A stretch of DNA of 64,000 nt from the NCBI GenBank assembly GCA_029224185.1, contig CM055202.1, positions 2,135,798 through 2,199,797 on the forward strand. Direction: 5' to 3'. The position numbers and the translations under genes were made by a program. Below the pieces are notes generated by a model. That model made no database searches. It had not been told where the DNA came from and saw only the letters and a program-made list of their open reading frames with translations. The DNA comes from Karalla daura. Taxonomy: Eukaryota > Chordata > Actinopteri > Chaetodontiformes > Leiognathidae. Positions 21,210-32,809 of this stretch are shown here, piece after piece; the first letter of the stretch is position 1; every line of letters starts with the position of its first letter.

Positions 21210-22540
21210 ATTTGCGATGATTCATCTTGAATCACTACGATATTTGAGGGCGTTTGCTCATTAAAAGCTGTGAGATTTATGTTGGTGTGGCACTGAACTC
21301 TGATGTTTTTCCTCAGAGTTTGAGGTTAAATCACTTCCAGTTCTCCCTCCACAGGCAGGACCGGCTCATCAGCGCAGTCCAAACATCCTCGCCTCATTAC
21401 CGAGTCCCTGACCCTGACAGTGACCCGCCTGCAGCCCCATGACCTCACCACGTTTCCTCTCCACCTACAGGCCGTAGTCCTCCGCCTCCTCCGCCTCCGC
21501 TGCTAATTACAGAGCGGTGAAAGGAGGCTAACTCCATCTTAGAGCAGGCGTGCAGCACTCCACTCCAGCCTTACGTCACCTTACGCTCCGTCTGGGTTGG
21601 CAGCAGAGGAAGGAGCGCCCAAGATAATCTAGTCTGGTCACCATCCCCGCGCCTCGTGAGAGGCTGCACCTCGTCTGAGCACACACAGGTTTCGAGGCCA
21701 GATTAGCTGAGAAAAAGGGCAAGTGAGAAATAGGGCGCAGTAACAGACCTGACCTCCCAGAAACAGGCCAACGGGGCAGAGGAAAGCACTCTGACAAGTA
21801 AACAACAAACAACTTCTCACCAGGAGAATCCCCACAACACACATACAGACGCTCACAGCCTGGGAGATTACAGCCACATATGGTTCACTTCCTGCAGGAA
21901 AATGGAATGATATGATAAATGTTTAGTTAATGCTAAGAAATTGCCTGTCCACGCAGACTTTCCTGATGCCGGAGTCTTTCCGTAATAAGTCAGGCAAAGC
22001 AGGGATGTAGTTGCAATAAAATCACCTGGTCTGGACGTTTTTATTTGAGGCTTTCAGCTTCGAGAGCCTAAAGTCGGGAGAACAACTGTCCAACTCAAGA
22101 TGAAGAATTATCAGAGTTTTCTGAGATATGAACTATGTCACTGATGATCAGATCCTGGCTGATTATACGTGCTATTATCATACATCTGTATGGAAAACAC
22201 ATTCATCATTAATCAGAAGCTCCTTAAAGACGGCTGCTGTTTTTAATCAGGCATAAAAAGCTGTTGATGAAAATGTCTGATTTTGATTAATCAAAAGTAC
22301 TTAAGTAAAAAAACAAAGGCTAGAGAACAACTTTCATCTCTTTGCTTAATCAATTTTTTTTCCTGCCACTTTGTTGAAATAAAATGCATAATCACACTTT
22401 TTTTTCGTCTCTGAAGTGGGAGAAAAAAAGTTCTCGTCCTCAATATGTTCACACCTATTAGAGACATTAACAATGCATCAGGGACCGACTGCATGACAAA
22501 ACACACGAGAGGCTCCAACCCCTGCAGCAATGCCCCAGAG
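21210..22540. other. Non-coding DNA, no gene seen
   Basis: Mixed sequence, GC-richer at 21.3-21.6 kb and AT-rich after 21.9 kb. Minus-strand frames at 21.58-21.88 kb are not protein-like. Confidence 0.5.
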
Positions 22541-22545
22541 GCCAG

Positions 22546-22547
<2 letters not shown>

Positions 22548-22597
<50 letters not shown>

Positions 22598-22734
22598 CCA
22601 TGCACACACATAGCAGCTTGTTTTTCTTACATCTATGTAAGTGATTATGTGCGTACATACCATCAGTGTGTGTGTGTGTGTGTGTGTGCACGCATTTCAA
22701 TGAGAGGGTGTGTCTGCTGGCATTTGTGTGTGCG

Positions 22735-22783
<49 letters not shown>
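22548..22783. repeat. Cluster of three (GT)n arrays
   Basis: GT arrays at 22548-22594, 22666-22688 and 22726-22783, separated by ordinary unique sequence. The last has TGCG interruptions at its start. Confidence 0.95.
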
Positions 22784-22785
<2 letters not shown>

Positions 22786-22849
22786 TCAGGATCTGAACGG
22801 CAGATTCTTCCAAAGCACGGGCACAGATCTCACTTAATCTGCAGTTAAC

Positions 22850-23170
22850 GGCTGTTTAAACAACCTCCATAAATGTTTAACGTTCGTGCCCATGCCCTAT
22901 TGAATGGGAGGCATTTTACTTCATGCAAAAACAGGCCACCAGGGGCCTCAAGGGCCCCCCCTCCTTCTCCAGCCCCTGACTTGCATTTAATGTGTGTAAG
23001 AAGGCGGCCATTATCAGCCTCACAATGACACAATTCACTCGGGCCGTGTGTCTGCCATCCCCATTTGGTTTGTATCAGGGCCCCCGAGCTGCTGATGGCT
23101 ATCTAATGGGAAGAGTCCATCAAGAGCTGAGGCCTGAAGACGTGATGCGTTCACGGTCCACGGTTAACCA
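22850..23170. promoter_or_regulatory. Enhancer-like unique block
   Basis: Complex sequence including AAACAACCTCCATAAATG near 22857, GCATTTTACTTCATGCAAAA near 22911 and CATCCCCATTTGGTTTGTAT near 23056. It lies between two satellites with no decay into repeats. Frames are not protein-like. Strongly enhancer-like by eye, but conservation untested. Confidence 0.4.
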
Positions 23171-23171
23171 C

Positions 23172-23172
<1 letters not shown>

Positions 23173-23240
<68 letters not shown>
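23173..23240. repeat. (CT)n microsatellite, 68 bp
   Basis: A pure CT array of about 34 units. Confidence 0.97.
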
Positions 23241-23241
<1 letters not shown>

Positions 23242-23341
23242 ACGGAGAAGGTTCAACGAGGAGAGGAGGAGGCTGAGCCCTGGATTTGACCTGGCTGGGT
23301 TTTTGTCATGTTTTTATCTTTGATCAATAAACAAAGTATCG

Positions 23342-23392
<51 letters not shown>
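23342..23392. repeat. Compound (CT)n(CA)n
   Basis: About ten CT then fifteen CA units, pure in each half. Confidence 0.96.
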
Positions 23393-23395
<3 letters not shown>

Positions 23396-23547
23396 CATAT
23401 ACACACAGGCACACAGTTTGAGTTGAATCATTGTATGGATCACATTCCCAGTCGTTCACTCCTATTTTTGGAAACCTTTAAACATAAAAACAGTAGGAAA
23501 ATTGGCTTCTGCTTCCACCCCTGTTGAGTATACACTCTCTCTCTTTA

Positions 23548-23548
<1 letters not shown>

Positions 23549-23585
<37 letters not shown>

Positions 23586-23588
23586 ACA
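23549..23588. repeat. (CA)n microsatellite
   Basis: About 16 CA units, then GACACACA. Confidence 0.95.
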
Positions 23589-23689
23589 GTCGGTGGTGTG
23601 TGCAGAATGATGACCAGGGCGTGCAGCGGGGCAGCGGGGCTGTGCTGGGCGCTCTGGGGGGGAACAGTGATTTACTGTTCCTCTCAGCG

Positions 23690-23776
23690 CTGTTATAAAC
23701 GCTGCTCGCGCCCTAATGAGGCCGTGCGCGGCTGGCCGGCGCGCCCGCCTGATTGCTGCCCCCATTAGGAGGGCAC
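23690..23776. promoter_or_regulatory. GC-rich enhancer-like flank, left of 9-bp array
   Basis: CGCTGTTATAAACGCTGCTC at 23688, GCCCTAATGAGGCCG near 23710 and GATTGCTGCCCCCATTAGGA near 23751 are complex, homeobox-core-containing strings. They appear to continue on the other side of the array, as if the array had expanded within one regulatory block. Confidence 0.3.
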
Positions 23777-23953
23777 GGCGGCCCAGGCGGCCCAGGCGGC
23801 CCAGGCGGCCCAGGCGGCCCAGGCGGCCCAGGCGGCCCAGGCGGCCCAGGCGGCCCAGGCGGCCCAGGCGGCCCAGGCGGCCCAGGCGGCCCAGGCGGCC
23901 CAGGCGGCCCAGGCGGCCCAGGCGGCCCAGGCGGCCCAGGCGGCCCAGGCGGC
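23777..23953. repeat. Perfect 9-bp GC minisatellite, 19 copies
   Basis: Nineteen identical copies of GGCGGCCCA and a final GGCGGC. No substitution was found in any copy. Open frames through it give Gly-Gly-Pro, Arg-Arg-Pro or Ala-Ala-Trp peptides; the collagen-like look of the first is a coincidence of the unit. Confidence 0.98.
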
Positions 23954-24360
23954 GTGCGCCTTTAGCCGTGTGCACTCAGCCATCAGCAGCAATCAGCCGG
24001 GCCGCAGCACCTGCCCGGCCCGACACGTCAGCCGAGCCGGGGGAGATGGATGGCTGCGGCGCTCGCATGATAAATATTGATTTAAAGGTTTCACTGTTTG
24101 CTTCTTTTCAATTACTTTGTTGAGCTTTTTGAGAATGACTACTCTTTACTTTGAGCGAGTCTGGCTTGTTTACGCCTTTGTTTTGAAAGGTACTGTGCAA
24201 AGAGAACGATTTATGGTCTTACGCTGGGGAGAGAGTGAACAGACGCCAGAGCTCTTTGCTTTGTTTTGTGTGTTTGCAAAATGGTAAATAAACCACTCAC
24301 TGAGATGCCAGACTGGATAACAGACTATGTGTATCTTTTTTTTTTCATCTCCATATGTTG
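23954..24360. promoter_or_regulatory. Enhancer-like block, right of 9-bp array
   Basis: GC-rich then AT-rich complex sequence with CATGATAAATATTGATTTAA near 24066 and GGTAAATAAACCACTCACTG near 24283 (forkhead-like TAAATA cores). No coding frame. Inferred regulatory. Confidence 0.3.
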
Positions 24361-24369
24361 TCACTGGAC

Positions 24370-25425
24370 TCTGAGTCAGTTTTGTGGGACGATAGTGTAT
24401 TTGCAGAGTTTATTTCTTCTTAGAAATATAAGAGGATAGTTCAGAGGTTTGATCAGGGGAGGTTGCGGCGTCCGTGCTGAGGCTCAGCGAGCTGCTTGTG
24501 TCTCCTGTAATGTGATTACTTCTGATTTCCCATGCCTTGCCGGCAGTGTGAAGGCAGGGGTTTTGTGCTCGTGTCAGGTCAGAGCCATAGAAACAACAAG
24601 CAGCAGCAAATCAAAGTGAATCCCCAGGCTGGGAAGTTATGCCAGATAAGACTATTAGACTATTAGAGGGACAATCTACTGGGATGCGTTCCCATCCAAA
24701 CTAATGGGCTTCGGGTCGTACTATTCCCGTCTGTTTCCGTCTACCAAACAATGAGAAATTTGCACTCACCCCAGGTTGGTGGAGAACGTTTACGTTGCTG
24801 CAGCTCCAATGATTCTCCTAATCCATCCAGGTGGAAAAGAACGTTAAAGTCATCCATGTGAAATTCCTGGTGTGGATGGCCAGACACACACACAGAGTGC
24901 AGAGACCTGCCACACAGCTGATGTGGGAGCCAATCCAGTGCTCAGCCAGGTGGTGAGTGACTGACAGCTGCTAGCTGCAGCAGCTGACGCCGCCGCATGT
25001 GCAACGCCACCAGTTACAGCTGGACCAATGGGACGTGGCTGCCGCAGTCACCGGGTCGACCCGGCCTCATCCAGGACAACACCCAGGACCACAGATCCCA
25101 GTGTGCCCCAGTTTCCCACGACCAAATCCCCTCTCTAGGTCTGTCTGGACCTGCCGCCAGTCCAAAGTCCAGACGCCACGCCACACTTGCACTCTCCCTC
25201 CTCACTGGGCTGGATTTACTCTGAAACCACCTGGACCTCAGGACACAGACACCAGCAGCGCTCCAGAAACAGCTCACACACAGTTACTGCCAGTGAGGGA
25301 GGAGAAATATCCCTTTATACCGCAAAGATGAACATCTCAGCATGCTTCTGCAAACGCTGTCACTGCAGCATCCAAACATATAACATAGACTACTTTTTGC
25401 TTTCTTTGCATCCTGTGAGCACTAT
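24370..25425. other. Non-coding DNA, no gene seen
   Basis: Mixed unique sequence. Overlapping frames at 25.0-25.3 kb on both strands are background. Confidence 0.5.
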
Positions 25426-25426
25426 A

Positions 25427-25536
<110 letters not shown>

Positions 25537-25704
25537 GGAGCTGACCAGAGACAGAGAACACTTAATAAGCATTAAGGGACGCAGAGTCGAGGGCTCTTTG
25601 ACTTAGCGTGCACGGCACACAGGAGTTAATCCCCCTCCTCTCGCAGACCGACGGCTGCCGCGCTTAATTTGACCTCAGGTTTAGTAAGAGGACAAAAAAA
25701 AACA

Positions 25705-25934
25705 GACCCACCCACACTAGACCCACCCACACCAGACCCACCCACACCAGACCCACCCACACCAGACCCACCCACACCAGACCCACCCACACCAGACCCA
25801 GACCCACCCACACCAGACCCATCCACACCAGACCCATCCACACCAGACCCACCCACACCAGACCCATCCACACTAGACCCACCCACACCAGACCCACCCA
25901 CACCAGACCCACCCACACCAGACCCATCCACACA
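25705..25934. repeat. 15-bp minisatellite
   Basis: About 15 copies of GACCCACCCACACCA. Individual copies carry CCCATCC in place of CCCACCC, and CACTAG in place of CACCAG. One extra GACCCA hexamer lies near 25797. The variant pattern makes it a potential variable-repeat marker. Repeat peptides in its frames are not genes. Confidence 0.96.
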
Positions 25935-26187
25935 CGTGAGTGTGACTGGTGGCACAGTCAGGAAAGAGCTTTGAACGATCATGAAGGCTAAATACAGAAA
26001 ACCAGTCCATTTACCATTTGGGCAATAATGTCACTTTGTTGTAGCTTTTTCCTGCAGTGTGAACATAGCCTAAAAGATTCTCACTTTGTTGCTCTTTTTC
26101 ACTCACTTTTCTCTCATAGAGTGACAATCTGCATTAACATAGTAATGATACTGGTTTACTCCAGGTCTCCCTCCTCCCACAGGCACG

Positions 26188-26382
26188 TTTAGGTCGATTA
26201 GAGCCTGTGACTATAAGTGACTTTAGGTGTGAGTGTGAGAGTGAATAGTGTGTATGTATGTCCTGTGATGGACTGGAGACCTGTCCAGGGTGGACCTGTC
26301 CTTCCTCCATCTAGACTTCATCACACCCTTGTGACACTGTGGGCTATAGAGTGGGTGAGATAAAAGACGGATGGATGGATGA
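26188..26382 (+). mobile_element. L2/Maui-type LINE 3' end
   Basis: GTGAGTGTGAGAGTGAATAG near 26228, GTCCTGTGATGGACTGGAGA at 26260, CCTGTCCAGGGTGGACCTGT at 26281 and the terminal GACGGATGGATGGATG at 26366 follow, in order, the 3' untranslated region and ATGG tail of a LINE abundant in percomorph fishes. Middle portions are deleted. The class name is from memory of the consensus. Confidence 0.8.
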
Positions 26383-26799
26383 ATTCCTCCTTTAGTGAAA
26401 TATCTCATTACAAAGAATTGCCACTGTTGTCCAGTTTGAACAATAAGGACAATACAGCGATAAACATCTATTAAACCGGACCATAATGCCAACACCTGAG
26501 ACACAGGAAGACGTATGTATACGAGGTTGTGGCGAGGTAGTGTGTGTGTATGTGCAGACCCATATACAGGGGTGTAAATGCTTGTATACAGTAAATGTGA
26601 GTGTAAACCTACACCTGTCTGTCCTCAGGGGCAGGTAACACACACTCCCATGACTCTGCTCTCTGAGGAGTTGCTGTATATTGAAATCTGAAATATGTGT
26701 CGCATCATGACCAAAACACAGAACAAAGCCTTTATAATTCACATGTTATTGATACGACGCAGGGACACAAAGAGACGAGGAGCCAAATAATAACATTAT

Positions 26800-27050
26800 A
26801 GAAGGTGTAAGCTGGGCAATGTTTCACAACACGGACCTCTGTGGCCTCTCACACGATTGGAACAAAGAGGGAATTTCTATGGAGGAGCTTTCATTTATTG
26901 CCAAACATCAGAAAGGAGCACAATGGAGAGCTTGGATTAATTATGGAGCAAACGTGAGACATTGTCACAACGGTCCGTCCAGTGTCCAGCTACTCATTCC
27001 AGTTATCACATTAGTGTTGTGTTTGAGTGGCTTATGTTGGCGATAATATT
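26800..27050. promoter_or_regulatory. Enhancer-like unique block
   Basis: Contains CATTTATTGCCAAACATCAG near 26891, AGGAGCACAATGGAGAGC near 26914 (ACAATGG Sox core) and TTGGATTAATTATGG near 26932 (homeodomain core). The plus frame 26819-27046 is continuous but not protein-like. Among the most enhancer-like segments of the window by eye. Confidence 0.4.
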
Positions 27051-27059
27051 ATCATGAAT

Positions 27060-27725
27060 ATTTTATTTGTCAAACTATATCAGTTATATGGCCACATGTG
27101 TTCATTTCAATTGTATTATATATCTTGTTGATTTTTAATTGATATTATCAACTTGGAATTTTGGGGTGTTTGGATATGGGTCTCAGATATATATAACTTG
27201 CCAATGTCTTAAATGTTTCAAACATGAAAACAGAAAAACATAAAAGTAGAGAGAGAGAGAAAAGTAAAAGGCCAAACCAAACTATCAGAGCAACATCAAA
27301 TGATTTGCATCGACCACAGAATCATGAGAAGGGAAACGTCTTTTTTTCCATCTGTGTCAGGTTTGAGCTCTGAGACAGAATGTAGAGCTCCACGCATCAC
27401 GTGTTCCTCAAATCAAACAGGTGGCGCCGTCACAGCTTTGGGCTCTGGAGGGATGAAACTACGGCGAGACTAAATACCGACCCGAGCCGGGCCCCCGGAG
27501 CCCGGCCTCCAGCAGACGTGTCGGGGTCCGTACGGGCGAAGCTGGCCCCGGGCTCCACACACTCCAGCTGAGAAACAATGCAGCGCTGCCCCAGCATCAG
27601 CAGCTCTGGGCTAATAGATAGCAGGTGAAGGATGAGAAGGAGCCATGTCAACACTGCAACCGGAGCTCCACTCTGGCAGGCCTCCAGCCCCGCCTGGCTC
27701 TGCAGACCCAGTGTCCTGTAGCCAT
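27060..27725. other. Non-coding DNA with a GC-rich patch
   Basis: AT-rich to 27.35 kb, then a GC-rich patch (about 27470-27560, GAGCCGGGCCCCCGGAGCCC). No exon recognised. Confidence 0.45.
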
Positions 27726-27727
27726 CC

Positions 27728-27890
27728 TGAGGTGGTCCTGAGGTGGTCCTGAGACAGTCTTACAGCAGTCTGCAGGGGTCCTACAGCGATCCTACAGAGG
27801 TCCTACAGCCTGAGGTGGTCCTACAGAGGTCCTACAGCGATCCTGAGGTGGTCCTACAGAGGTCCTACAGTGGTGATCCTGCAGCGCTCT
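27728..27890. repeat. Irregular minisatellite (GGTCCTACAG / GAGGTGGTCCT)
   Basis: About twelve copies of 10-15 base units built on GGTCCTACAG, GATCCTACAG and GAGGTGGTCCT, with variable spacing. Confidence 0.85.
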
Positions 27891-27899
27891 GCCATGCCA

Positions 27900-28190
27900 A
27901 CATGTGTGAACTGGGCCATGTCCAGACCCGTCGAGCAGACGTCTTGTGGGACAGAACAGACGATCTGAAGGATTTGAACAACGCTCCTACGTATATCCCG
28001 TGACCAATGCGTGATTTACTTTTCCATAACTCGCCTGTTGCCGCTCATCCCGGGACTCCGACATACGTGTTGACAGTATTTACAACTGCTGCTCTTTACA
28101 TTGATCCTTCGGAAATCTGCACTGACAGCTGTGTGGTTTTTCCAATTTACGGTGCTATAATTTATAATCTAGATTTCCCAGAGGGAGTTT
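27900..28190. other. Unique sequence before the tetranucleotide array
   Basis: No recognisable feature; the frame continuing into the array is a by-product. Confidence 0.45.
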
Positions 28191-28195
28191 CGTTC

Positions 28196-28348
<153 letters not shown>

Positions 28349-28379
28349 GCATCTATATGTCGATCTATTTATCTATTAG

Positions 28380-29880
28380 GGTCTGGACCTCAAATTTTGA
28401 CAGCTGGAGACATTCTCTTTTGCTCTCTTATTTTACACTGTGATTTGATTCTAATCTATATTAATCCACTGTCAGATTGAAACACATGATGCTGCCAAAC
28501 AGAATGTCATTGCATCCATGTGCAATGACAAGAAGCCGATTCATTCAAATGTCCAGATGCAGCAGGTTCCTCGAAGTCACTGTTTCAGTCATGCCATAAT
28601 GACAATGATCAAAATATAAACAGAAAATACGAGACACCCAATGTTATCCTCTGTTACATGACTGAAATGAATGTAAATGTAAAAACCTGAAAGAATGAGA
28701 CAATAGTGGCAGTTATCTAGGTATCTCCTTTAGACCTCGAGTTCCTCCTACAATAAACGCCTTGAGAGAGATCAGGTTACATGCTGTTTCATCTGTTCTC
28801 TACATGTTTTTATCCAGTTTTTTTGCATCTTGTGGGGTTGTCAGTCACTGTTTGGACCAGACAGAGTTGATCTGAAATGGAGCCCTAATAAACGGGACCC
28901 TAATAAAGGAAATCTTTCACCCCTGGTCTGTGCAAGACATCCTTGAGCATTGTAGACACATGTGTGTGTTTAATTCATTTGAAGCTGACTGTGAAGGTTT
29001 ACATACATATTTCATGTATTTAGTGATTATTTCGTATTAAATAGGCTGGAAATCAGATATGAAGGATAGCTAAAAGTTTACTTTCTTACTTTTAATAAGA
29101 GAAAAACTTTGCCAGTGATGGCCTCCAAATTGTTCGCAATCCTCAAAAATGTATAATAAAAGCACTCAAAGACCTACAAATGAAGTTGTTTATGAAAAGG
29201 GTTTTCTAATTTATGGGGATATGGAGGAGCCGTTGGACTCCCTGTTCAAGAATTCAGTATATTCGACAGTTCAGAATCCAAATGCCTGACCAGAGTTTAA
29301 AAAGCTCAAGTTTCGGTTGTGAGACCTTGAAAGTGTGTCAAAGGCCTGGTGCTTCCACGGAGCGAGCCAACATCGTCTGAAACTCAGTGGAAGAACAAAA
29401 GGCTCTTGTCTAGAAAGACCGCATCGAAATCCAACTTGAGCTTAAATAATATCTCAATCTTTAATTCTCTATCAGCACTGACAAGCAGGAATAATGTATG
29501 AAGCCGTTAGAGAGGCACGGCTATGACTTACATGTCTCTTTATCCTGATGGAGAGGAGAAGGGTGATAGGTTAGCGCTGGACCTAAACATCCCCACAATC
29601 ATCAATTCTCAGTTGTGATAAAACTCGTCAAAAACAAGACAGACAGAGACAAGAATCCCTGTAAAAACAAAAAGATTTTAACTCTGCCAGAACGATCTGT
29701 CAGTTTTCAAATAATCGTCTTTGTGATTGACCAAGATTGAACCGCTGGTTTTCTTCTTCACCTCGTTTGAACCTGATGTTTCTTCACCTCTGGTGCCAGG
29801 TTTTAGTCGTGCTGTATTCTGAAGATTATCCCAGGAATAATCTTCATGGGAGCCAATGGAACTGTTGCTCAGTTACTAAT
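28380..29880. other. Long AT-rich unique stretch, no gene seen
   Basis: About 1.5 kb with no open frame above 60 codons, no array and no recognised transposon. It may hold old, unrecognisable repeats. Confidence 0.5.
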
Positions 29881-29883
29881 ATA

Positions 29884-29960
29884 AACCATCCATCCATCAT
29901 CTAAGCCGCTTTGTATCCAAAGCTAGAAGCTATTCTTTCCTTGGAGTCACACCAGCAGAG
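29884..29960 (-). mobile_element. L2/Maui-type LINE 3' tail remnant
   Basis: ACCATCCATCCATCATCTAA at 29886 followed by GCCGCTTTGTATCC is the reverse complement of the GGATAAGCGG...ATGGATGG terminal sequence of the fish LINE also seen at 26.2 kb. The body to its right is not recognisable. Confidence 0.5.
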
Positions 29961-29969
29961 GACATTAAC

Positions 29970-30530
29970 ACACCAGATTCATCCACAGTTTGATTTTATT
30001 TCCAGCGCTCAATAAAAATCATTAATTAATGATCAAAGAGAGGTAAACCAACACAAACTAATCCAGGAGGTGTCATCTCATCAAACTCCTCTTCTTTGTA
30101 AATGCATCCATTTATATTCAGTACCAGTCTGAATTTGGTGAAAATGTTTGGGAAAGATGTGCACTATGGACCCAACCAACTCAATCTGGGAGGGGCTTAA
30201 CTCTTTCAGATCGTACAACCCATCGAACCTACTGCCCTGCAGAGTGTCCACACGTGACACGACCCCGGACCAGTGGCGCCACTGGGAATACCGTTAGGAG
30301 AATACTGGGAATCCTCCCAATTCCCTCAGATCCCTCCAGAGGCTTTGCAAACTACAGAATCACATTTCCCCCCCCAAACGTAGCCGAGGCCTGGAATAAA
30401 GCAGAGAGTGCTTCACATGGTGTGAACCTCTCTGAGGACATCACTCTCACTCTCACTCGTCCCATATCTGCCGCTGTGCCGGGGTGCCGGTGCCCTCCGC
30501 TTCAGGACACAGCATCATCTCCATCAGAGC
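29970..30530. other. Non-coding DNA, no gene seen
   Basis: Mixed sequence; the frame 30254-30697 crosses a CA array and is background. Confidence 0.5.

Positions 30531-30532
<2 letters not shown>

Positions 30533-30582
<50 letters not shown>
30533..30582. repeat. (CA)25 microsatellite
   Basis: 50 bases of pure CA. Confidence 0.97.
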
Positions 30583-30587
<5 letters not shown>

Positions 30588-30589
30588 CA

Positions 30590-31050
30590 TGTGAAGTCGT
30601 GTTGGTGGGGACAGTTTTAACCTCAGCTCGGCGGAGGAAATCCAGAACATTTTCATCTGCCTGCGCTCGGGTTACAACGTGTCCCTGTGCTCTCTAATCC
30701 ACGTGTTTGTCTGGAACATATCGCCCATCACAGAGCAGACTATTAAGCAGTCGCTCCACTTTGCTGAGAAACCAGAGGACATAGTGATTGGAGATGGAGG
30801 GTGAAAGTTGAAAACAAAACAGACTTGGTAAATGAACGCAAAGCATGTGCTTACACAAATGTATAATGCAGCTTAGTGCTGCAGACTCCACTCATTCATC
30901 TCTGATGCAGTATTTTTAGAAAGAGCACAAATCCCCTCACCCCTCTGTCTGATATCATGCAGGGTTATGCTGCTGTTTGATTTAGGTGGATTATTGGATG
31001 GGGGCTGTGTATGCATGTGTGTGTGTGTGTGTGTGTGAATGTGTGTTGTT
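30590..31050. other. Unique sequence with short (GT)n
   Basis: Unremarkable except a GT run of about 22 bases at 31016-31037. Confidence 0.5.
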
Positions 31051-31059
31051 TAGAGACAA

Positions 31060-31330
31060 GCTCTCAGCCTGTGTTTATATTGGTGGGAGAAATATAATGG
31101 CATAAAATTCACTGATGTCATTTGTGAGTGAAGGGTTTGGAGCACGGCGGAGATCATGCCGTCTAGACTCTGGTAGTGCTATAATGGGATTCAGACAGAT
31201 TATTGTGATTACACTTGTAGTTGTAATACGAGGGCAGCTTTCTGGGTAGCCAGAAGGCTTTGGTTTCATTCACTGACTGTGCCAGGTTGAATTCCTCAAT
31301 GGCTCAGACACATGCAACACTCAGAAAGCA
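31060..31330. promoter_or_regulatory. Enhancer-like unique block
   Basis: Contains AGAAATATAATGGCATAAAA near 31088, CAGACAGATTATTGTGATTA near 31193 (repeated ATTA and CAGAT cores) and TTTCATTCACTGACTGTGCC near 31263. No coding frame. Inferred. Confidence 0.35.
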
Positions 31331-31339
31331 TTTTATCTT

Positions 31340-32585
31340 TTCTTACTTTGAACAGAAAAAAAAGGGAAATATCATCCAAAAGATGCACACAGGCACGGCT
31401 GGTTTGAATCATGCATGTAGGGTAAATTCAAGGGAAGGGCGTGGGAGAGGAGTAGAAGAGGAGAACAAAGAACTAAACAGACTCGATGCTGCTGCTCTAT
31501 GGCGTTTTAATGCATGCTTTGTTAATTTCTTTTTTCTTTTGGGCTATATAACTGACCAGCGGATCCATACGTGTGTTACAGTAACTCGAGCGTATACTGA
31601 ATCATAGAGGCCATCGCTCTGTTAGTCAGAGATGTGGCACCAGGTCGAGGAGAGAACAATCTCACAGGTCATGTTGTCAACATCATCCTGTGCACTGTGG
31701 TAGCATGAGGCACAGCAGGAGCAGCACGAAACACAACACCCCGGTTGCTAAATTCATCGCAAAATTGACCTTAAGTCCAGGAGTGGGAGTTACATGAAAC
31801 CCTGAATCACTCCCAGCAGCCTGATGGAGGTGATGAAAATGATTTTCCTTACTCTCTGACGTGTCTCACAGCTTCAAAGTAACGCAACGCAACTCTTAAT
31901 AGCTCCTAAACACTCTGACGCCCAGCGACTGAACTGATTCAAGTGTGATTCAAAGGTTTCAAGGCAAGACTGCAGGGAAGTCTTCCAGTAACTCAACAAT
32001 CATAATGGCCTGTTTACACTGGCAAAGGCCCAGACAATCCAACACAGTATAATATTGAGTCTACGGCGCTTCAGCAATCCACAAAATGCTGCCTAATCAT
32101 TCTGAAATAGCAGGCAGACATGCAAAACATCCATGTTTTCTAGCTTGTGTGTGCACACTGTCCAAGTACTGACTTGGAGAGAGCTGTTTTTTTTTTATTG
32201 ATGCCTCGTTCAGTTAAGATCTTCCATTTCACGTCCATCCCTGTGAACGGCCCATGTTGAAACAAAGTGCGTTTGAAAAGAATGACTCATTGCCTTCATT
32301 TCTGCTCAGCCTCATACTAACCACTCACCAGCGCTCAGGACTCAGGAAGTCTGAGAAACTCTGAGACATTTATCAAAAACCCAAAGACATTTGACTTTAA
32401 GAGAGGTTAGTTAGGGAACGACTGCTGAGGTCTTTCTGCAGTTTAAATGATAGAAACCATTTAAAGAAGAGAGACCTAGAACGAGAGAACATTATGTCTT
32501 GGGCAATCTGAATAATAATTCTGTTCTTGGAAAAATATGTATGAAAATCATGACCTGGCAGTCTGAAAGATACAGAATGTGATAT
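31340..32585. other. Non-coding DNA, no gene seen
   Basis: Mixed to AT-rich unique DNA with no arrays. One frame (31260-31607) is background. Confidence 0.5.
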
Positions 32586-32591
32586 GTATTT

Positions 32592-32800
32592 GATTCCTCC
32601 TCTGATTCTGGCTCCAACGTATCAGCTCCAGTTACCACTTAGTTCAGGAACAAGCTGATAAGCTACCCTGTTGAGCAGGAAAGGTAAAGTCATGTGATCC
32701 TTTGCGTAAAGGGACATGCAAGACAGCCAGTTTTGCCAGATAAGCATGAAAAGGTGACAGATCTGATCCTTTCATTTCCACAGCTGAAAGTAGGATAGTA
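32592..32800 (+). mobile_element. Dispersed repeat family 1, copy B (no minisatellite)
   Basis: GATTCCTCCTCTGATTCTGG at 32592 is identical to a string in copy C (59144). GCAAGACAGCCAGTTTTGCC and AGATAAGCATGAAAAGG (near 32718-32756), then CCACAGCTGAAAG, line up with copies A and C. Unlike those, it carries no tandem array at the shared internal position. Confidence 0.65.
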
Positions 32801-32809
32801 CTATAGCAA

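Noticed and set aside
23753..23965. Collagen-like Gly-Gly-Pro frame
   Set aside because: By-product of a perfect 9-bp array. No flanking coding sequence, and frames on both strands are open.
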